Source: Apostichopus californicus (taxonomy: Eukaryota > Echinodermata > Holothuroidea > Aspidochirotida > Stichopodidae). Taken from it: a DNA stretch of 22,100 nt. This document shows positions 21,201-22,100 of this stretch, one piece after another; positions within the stretch are counted from its first letter, which is position 1; each line of letters starts with the position of its first letter. The notes beneath the pieces were generated by a model, which saw only the letters and a program-made list of their open reading frames with translations, did no database searches and was not told the origin of the DNA. The stretch lies in NCBI GenBank assembly GCA_020650975.1, contig JAIPMN010007763.1, positions 1-22,100 of the forward strand, written 5' to 3'. The position numbers and the translations under genes were made by a program.

Positions 21201-21480
21201 CACAAATCTGGATTTATTTCCCCTTACTGCAAGTTTCTGCAACATGGGACATACTTCATAAATTGTAACGTGGCAATTATGCTTATGATGGCATATTCAG
21301 TAAAACTTTTCTTCACTATATGATATATTTTTCTTCCATTGTCCTTGGGGAATTCTTGACTCCGTCAAACTGATCGTAAAATGAAATTTATTTGTATTAT
21401 ATTTTACCTCAAAGAGAAAGGTTTCGTCAAACTGTGGGTTTGGACATTTCCTCTTCTTTGTCTTCTTGGTTGTTTCCGTC
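107..21480 (-). CDS. RASA2/RASA3-like: RASA2/RASA3-like (GAP1 family) Ras GTPase-activating protein, internal part, 7 exons
   Basis: Minus-strand join in transcript order: 21480-21408, 10813-10734, 6904-6806, 5017-4858, 3789-3641, 1001-812, 230-107. Every junction is AG/GT and the phases agree, giving 291 codons without a stop. In order the product shows: C2B core ([11 protein letters not shown]), the acidic C2B insert (NSYSEKNHF...[10 protein letters not shown]), C2B end (VSLWNG, GEVKIP, AWYYLQPRE), a linker ([14 protein letters not shown]), a helical segment, and the start of the Ras-GAP domain ([34 protein letters not shown]). This order and these motifs are those of RASA2 (GAP1m) and RASA3 (GAP1-IP4BP), cytosolic or membrane-recruited proteins that stimulate GTP hydrolysis by Ras, and in RASA3 also Rap1. 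Matches to the two paralogues look about equal, as expected for a single invertebrate pro-orthologue. N-terminal C2A and the C-terminal PH/BTK part are outside the window. Confidence 0.95.
231..811 (-). other. intron, 581 nt
   Basis: Intron between the two Ras-GAP exons, GTGAGT ... CAG on the minus strand, phase 0. It holds no gene. Visible features are a 13-14 base A run near 452-465 and an inverted pair GGTCTATC (408-415) / GATAGACC (443-450). Confidence 0.9.
812..1001 (-). CDS. RASA2/RASA3-like: RASA2/3-like exon: Ras-GAP catalytic segment with arginine finger
   Basis: 190 nt; acceptor GATTGACAG, donor CTC|GTGAGT. One base completes Thr, then 63 codons. [20 protein letters not shown] contains the arginine-finger loop of Ras-GAPs (the Arg in FRxxS/TLA, equivalent to Arg789 of p120GAP). 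This Arg supplies the catalytic guanidinium to the Ras active site. [15 protein letters not shown] and [18 protein letters not shown] follow, closely matching the family's YLHVTLKPxxxEIC and CEIDPxKLKDGENL. The arginine finger is intact, so catalytic competence is plausible. The FLR motif and the secondary stabilising Arg would lie in exons beyond position 1. Confidence 0.97.
1136..1413 (-). mobile_element. tRNA-derived SINE inserted in the minisatellite
   Basis: Read on the minus strand, the element starts near 1413. It has an A-box-like TAGTCGAGTGGATAAAGGC (1410-1392), a degenerate B-box region GAGGTTCTGTTCGAGT (1357-1342), a body of about 180 nt, and ends in a TTATTATTATTATTTAA tail (about 1155-1134). 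An A box with a B box ~35-50 nt downstream, followed by an unrelated body and a simple-repeat tail, is the layout of a tRNA-derived (type 2) SINE. Its length agrees with the ~277-base gap in the 49-bp periodicity. Flanks share only about AAAT, so the target-site duplication is weak. It lies in the same sense as the host gene. Family not identified. Confidence 0.7.
1594..1666 (+). mobile_element. 73-bp insertion with 12-bp target-site duplication and hammerhead-like core
   Basis: TCAATCAGTAGA occurs at 1582-1593 and again at 1667-1678, with 73 bp between. Removing the insert and one 12-mer restores the 49-bp minisatellite unit, so this is an insertion with a target-site duplication. The insert carries GCCT-CTGAAGA-A-GATCC-tgcta-GGATC-GAAA-TGTC-AGGC (1611-1649). 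Its source is probably a fragment of a retroelement end; Penelope-like elements and retrozymes are known to carry hammerheads. No coding sequence is present. Which family it came from is inference. Confidence 0.72.
1611..1649 (+). ncRNA. hammerhead-ribozyme-like motif (type I layout, minimal helix III)
   Basis: Stem I is GCCT (1611-1614) with AGGC (1646-1649). The core is CTGAAGA (1615-1621, matching CUGANGA). Stem II is GATCC (1623-1627) with GGATC (1633-1637), loop TGCTA. GAAA is at 1638-1641, then TGTC, whose C1645 would be the cleavage nucleotide (GUC). Two departures from canonical: an extra A at 1622 between the core and stem II, and almost no helix III, which would require dimerisation. 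The motif is therefore hammerhead-like, and activity is unproven. It lies on the plus strand, antisense to the host gene. Confidence 0.5.
3491..3634 (+). repeat. homopurine (GGA/GAA-rich) tract beside a splice donor
   Basis: About 140 bases almost wholly A/G on the plus strand, with motifs such as GGAAGGGGTGGGGAAGAGGG and a partial direct repeat (GGAAGGGGTGG twice, near 3555 and 3576). In the host transcript this becomes a C/U-rich stretch starting about 6 nt after the donor at 3640-3635. No gene. An open minus-strand frame through it is a low-complexity artefact. Confidence 0.85.
3641..3789 (-). CDS. RASA2/RASA3-like: RASA2/3-like exon: N-terminal helices of the GAP region
   Basis: 149 nt; acceptor TCTCATAG, donor CAC|GTAAGT. 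It has 49 codons in phase 0 plus two bases (AC) of a Thr codon completed in the next exon. It reads [20 protein letters not shown], then [27 protein letters not shown]. Family members have PVSAS-AHIL-EVCR-K at the start and a leucine-rich LVRLFLHxGxxxPxxxAxAxxE stretch, then [11 protein letters not shown]. This is the extra helical subdomain that precedes the catalytic core of Ras-GAPs. Its donor lies directly beside a ~140-nt homopurine (+)/polypyrimidine (transcript) tract. Confidence 0.94.
3790..4857 (-). other. intron, 1.07 kb
   Basis: Phase 0 intron (GTAAGG ... TAG). 3800-4560 has no gene; it includes interleaved inverted repeats near 4026-4060 and several GGATCA copies at 4484-4535. 4580-4815 is a degraded repeat, listed separately. 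Confidence 0.9.
4580..4815 (+). repeat. degraded copies of the ~140-bp repeat also found at 10975-11400
   Basis: Two related stretches begin GGTGGACCTACACACACACC (about 4587) and GGTGGATCTACACATACAAAG (about 4746), roughly 158 bp apart. Between them is AACCTTTGATCACTATGCCATAAACAATGGGGTTCTTG. This parallels the order TGACCTTTGACCTCCACC...AGGCTTCTTG of the family at 11264-11300, and the parts after each start parallel the stretch ending in TTGAGATATCATG. The assignment is by eye. Confidence 0.55.
4858..5017 (-). CDS. RASA2/RASA3-like: RASA2/3-like exon: end of C2B and linker to GAP region
   Basis: 160 nt; acceptor TTGGGACAG, donor GAG|GTAAGG. The first base completes the split Trp, then 53 codons: [23 protein letters not shown], and [21 protein letters not shown]. 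The first block is the final C2B strand region (family WYxLQPRxxxxxKS...GSLRL). The second is the linker helix preceding the Ras-GAP module (family V-PSxYYxPLxxLLLxSxDVxP). An internal CAG before GTAGATTGC at 4930 resembles an acceptor, but the frame stays open through it and the upstream residues are needed by the family. I therefore place the acceptor at 5018. Confidence 0.95.
5018..6805 (-). other. intron, 1.79 kb
   Basis: Phase 2 intron (GTGAGT ... CAG). AT-rich. A G-rich stretch is at 5784-5798. 6455-6560 is one copy of a diverged pair with 7048-7140. 6718-6770 is purine-rich. No gene or RNA seen. Confidence 0.9.
6455..6560 (+). repeat. diverged dispersed repeat, copy 1
   Basis: ACCATTCAATATTTGCACC opens the copy and a TTTG(C)TGGGGTGAGGA block ends it. 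The same two blocks, in the same order and about 90-100 bp apart, flank the stretch at 7048-7140. ATTTGCACCAA is also locally duplicated (about 6470-6498). Both copies are followed by a G-rich stretch. Family unknown. Confidence 0.5.
6806..6904 (-). CDS. RASA2/RASA3-like: RASA2/3-like exon: C2B strands with LWNG and GEVKIP
   Basis: 99 nt; acceptor CAACAG, donor TTG|GTGAGT. One base completes the lysine codon of the previous exon, 32 codons follow, and two bases (TG) start a tryptophan codon. The protein is [20 protein letters not shown], then a serine-rich loop and HNA. This matches the late C2B strands of the family (DLWN, F-GE-K-P, SS--AW). The TG is completed to TGG (W) by the next exon, rebuilding the expected AWYxLQPR motif across the junction. 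Confidence 0.95.
6905..10733 (-). other. intron, 3.83 kb
   Basis: Phase 2 intron (GTAAGT ... CAG). 7048-7140 is the second copy of the diverged repeat, followed by a G-rich stretch with ten consecutive G at 7176-7185. A GT-rich piece is near 7463-7482, a CCACC-rich piece at 7998-8024 and nine C at 8438-8446. A GGTCTATC/GATAGACC hairpin is at 8307-8328 and a C-rich 8-mer at 9707-9714. 10170-10330 has further G/C-rich simple stretches. I see no gene, tRNA or transposon ORF in the remainder. Confidence 0.9.
7048..7140 (+). repeat. diverged dispersed repeat, copy 2
   Basis: GCCATTCAATATTTGCACC near the start, then a short GT run (7078-7090), then TTCAATGACCTGAGGACAAC and CATTTGTTGGGGTGAGGGA at the end. 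It pairs with 6455-6560. The GT run replaces the TATA-rich middle of copy 1. Confidence 0.5.
10734..10813 (-). CDS. RASA2/RASA3-like: RASA2/3-like exon: acidic insert of C2B
   Basis: 80 nt; acceptor TGAATAG, donor GAA|GTAAGT. It begins in phase 0 and ends two bases into a codon (26 codons plus AA). It encodes [13 protein letters not shown] followed by an acidic run and FQKVEVK. RASA2/RASA3 C2B domains carry the same arrangement: an SYxxKxxF segment, a Glu/Asp-rich run, then the KLEIRVDLWN strand. The split lysine codon is completed by the first base of the exon at 6904. The family match is short, but the phase fit on both sides makes the call firm. Confidence 0.91.
10975..11400 (+). repeat. 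~140-bp tandem repeat, three copies
   Basis: AGGCTTCTTG recurs at 11008, 11146 and 11291 (periods 138 and 145). Before the last two stands a GGTTTTCACAATTT(T/C)ACCCCTGGTGA block (near 11079 and 11231). Between landmarks each copy has a TGACCT-type block, a run like CACATCAAATATGAGGTC, and a TTGAGATATC or CAAGATATCG ending. The last copy is shifted by a T run at 11321-11330. The family also occurs degraded at 4580-4815. No open reading frame of note. Confidence 0.8.
11264..11276 (-). promoter_or_regulatory. perfect DR1 nuclear-receptor-type motif inside a repeat copy
   Basis: Plus strand TGACCTTTGACCT is AGGTCAAAGGTCA on the minus strand: two AGGTCA half-sites with one spacer base. This is the consensus bound by HNF4, RXR heterodimers and COUP-TF. 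A third half-site-like GGGTCA is a few bases away (11253-11260 region). The other copies are imperfect (near 11132 and 10993). The motif is seen; function as an element here is inference. Confidence 0.4.
12131..12190 (+). repeat. 10-bp minisatellite, six units
   Basis: Six successive decamers of the form (A/T)CCCTCCACC, with changes in the last two units (TCTCTACACC and ACCCTCCACT). Strand-asymmetric: C-rich on plus, G-rich on minus. Confidence 0.9.
13670..13790 (-). mobile_element. possible relict of a tRNA-derived SINE
   Basis: On the minus strand GTGGGTTTGACTC (13729-13717) resembles a Pol III B box. GGGTTGAGTTGCCCATGTAGG upstream (about 13758-13738) resembles a weak A box. Downstream is TGTGGGAGGTTACC, then an AT-rich TTTTAATTAATTAAAATAAAAAAA tail. 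No target-site duplication noticed. Similar in layout to, but not clearly the same family as, the SINE pair near 16.1 kb. Confidence 0.35.
16008..16095 (+). mobile_element. tRNA-derived SINE, left member of an inverted pair
   Basis: A-box-like TAGCTGGTTAGGGTG at 16010-16024. B-box-like CCAGGTTGAATCCCG at 16038-16052. Then GTTGGAGGCTG, TTTTCCAACTCATT and a T/A-rich tail. Compared with the right member it lacks about 22 bases after GGAGGCTG. The A-to-B spacing is short, and the internal B box has lost the usual TTCGA (here TTGA), so it is probably an inactive copy. Confidence 0.68.
16106..16252 (-). mobile_element. tRNA-derived SINE, right member of an inverted pair
   Basis: On the minus strand: AACTGCTGGGTGGTTGAAAGC (A-box region, about 16251-16230), then a (TA)n run at about 16219-16199. 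Then GAGGCCCTGGTTCGAATCCCAGTGGAGGCTG, an intact B box with GGTTCGAATCC at 16181-16171. Then GATTTTCCAACTTATTACGATTTTCATTTATATA as body and tail. The GGTT(C)GAATCCC, GGAGGCTG and TTTTCCAACT(C/T)ATT blocks are shared with the left member in opposite orientation, so tails face each other around 16095-16106. Confidence 0.72.
21408..21480 (-). CDS. RASA2/RASA3-like: RASA2/3-like exon: C2B core strands
   Basis: 73 nt. The acceptor is a T-run ending in TAG before 21480; the donor after 21408 is GAG|GTAAAA. The first base completes a codon begun in an exon outside the window (phase 2 intron), followed by 24 codons. These read [12 protein letters not shown] and then [11 protein letters not shown], the lysine-rich strand and the NPxFxExFxFE strand typical of C2 domains and especially close to the RASA2/RASA3 C2B. 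It ends in phase 0 and continues directly into the exon at 10813-10734 without missing residues relative to the family. The intron between them is therefore a single 10.6-kb intron. Confidence 0.93.
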
Positions 21481-22100
21481 CTAAAAAAATTTACAAAAAT
21501 AAAAATTTAATATAAGTAAAACATCTGTGTGAAAATCATCTTGAAAAAACAAAGGTTTAGACTGTATTCTTAATTATCAGCAATTTTATTAAGTAATTAA
21601 TGTTCTAATTAAAACAACAATTGATGAAGTAAGACACTGGCAAACAATCACTCCTTCCTCTTAATGTCATCCATACCGCTATAAACAATTATAAATCTAT
21701 ATCACATAGGAAGACATTGTCCAAAATCCATAGAAAAAATTAGAAATCTATTTCCTCATCATAATGCCATTCATATCAAAATTGATATTCTGTATTTATG
21801 TAAAAAAAAACAAATATCCTTCCTGTTAGTCTGTGGGGGGTCTGACAATGAAAGAAGTCGAGGATGGTGTCCTACAACGAAAAAACAACAAGGTTGATGA
21901 ATTCATTGCCATTCATAGCAAACTGATATTCCATATTTAAACTTTAAAGTGGAAAAATAAAAATCCATTCTGTTAGTCTGTGGGGGGTCTGATTATTAGT
22001 GAAGTTGAGGATGGTGTCCTACAACAACAACAACAATGAACCCTTGTTGAGATGTCAAATTGATCTTTGAGTGGTCTATTAAATTGACAAATTGTCCCCC
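21481..22100 (-). other. intron, partial, 620 nt to the window edge
   Basis: Phase 2 intron upstream of the first exon seen. It contains the ~142-bp tandem duplication described separately. I looked for the preceding C2B exon (the DPYA-type strand) here and did not find it, so it lies beyond 22100. Confidence 0.85.
21766..22035 (+). repeat. ~142-bp tandem duplication
   Basis: GCCATTCATA(T/G)CAAA...TGATATTC starts copies at 21766 and 21908 (142 bp apart). Each copy contains a strongly conserved block CTGTTAGTCTGTGGGGGGTCTGA (about 21826 and 21969). This is followed by GAAG(T)(C/T)GAGGATGGTGTCCTACAAC, ending near 21877 and 22025. The parts between the blocks have diverged by substitutions and indels. 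The second copy runs into CAACAACAACAACAA. Confidence 0.8.

Larger units (their letters stand above)
10814..21407 (-). other. intron, 10.6 kb, the longest in the window
   Basis: Phase 0 intron (GTAAAA ... TAG). The proteins encoded on the two sides (FLFE | ITNSNSY) abut as in the family, so no coding exon is missing. Contents by region: ~140-bp tandem repeats at 10975-11400; decamer minisatellite at 12131-12190; SINE-like relict at 13670-13790; palindromes at 14150-14188; hairpin at 15109-15142; inverted SINE pair at 16008-16252. Also an A/T block at 17427-17450 and C/T-rich stretches at 18545-18630 and 21140-21165. The remainder (notably 11420-12110, 12200-13370, 14200-15100, 16260-17340, 17560-18500, 18650-21130) shows only AT-rich sequence, homopolymers and short unrecognisable frames. 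Confidence 0.88.

Noticed and set aside
21821..21877. Candidate exon on the minus strand in the duplicated block (GACACCATCCTCGAC...)
   Set aside because: Acceptor-like start but no following donor and no similarity to the C2B residues expected upstream.

Overview
The window is AT-rich animal nuclear DNA. It has short exons with GT-AG junctions separated by introns of 0.6 to 10.6 kb, tRNA-derived SINEs, minisatellites, and many homopolymer runs of G or C. The one gene I can support is on the minus strand. It is an internal piece of a GAP1-type Ras GTPase-activating protein of the RASA2/RASA3 subfamily. The divergence from vertebrate family members and the repeat content suggest a marine invertebrate, perhaps an echinoderm or another deuterostome. 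The taxon is inference only.

Seven exons run from right to left: 21408-21480, 10734-10813, 6806-6904, 4858-5017, 3641-3789, 812-1001 and 107-230. All junctions are AG/GT on the minus strand and all phases agree. The joined 875 nt give 291 uninterrupted codons. The order is the second half of C2B (first two exons and most of the next two), a linker into the GAP region, and the start of the Ras-GAP catalytic domain with its arginine-finger segment (TIFRGNS). Upstream exons (start codon, C2A, first part of C2B) lie beyond 22100. Downstream exons (rest of the GAP domain, PH and BTK-type zinc motif expected from the family) lie beyond position 1.

The introns hold the rest. The 1002-3640 intron has a 49-bp minisatellite starting about 30 nt upstream of a splice acceptor. 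That minisatellite is interrupted by a tRNA-derived SINE and by a 73-bp insertion that carries a hammerhead-ribozyme-like core and perfect 12-bp flanking repeats. The 3790-4857 intron and the 10.6-kb intron share a ~140-bp tandem repeat family; one copy carries a perfect DR1 nuclear-receptor-type motif. The large intron also has two related SINEs in inverted, tail-to-tail orientation (16008-16252), a relict SINE-like piece near 13.7 kb, a decamer minisatellite and several short palindromes. A ~142-bp tandem duplication lies at the right edge.

I found no rRNA, CRISPR, prokaryotic operon or retroelement coding region, and no second protein-coding gene. The many short open frames of 60-113 codons in the introns show no recognisable family signature.
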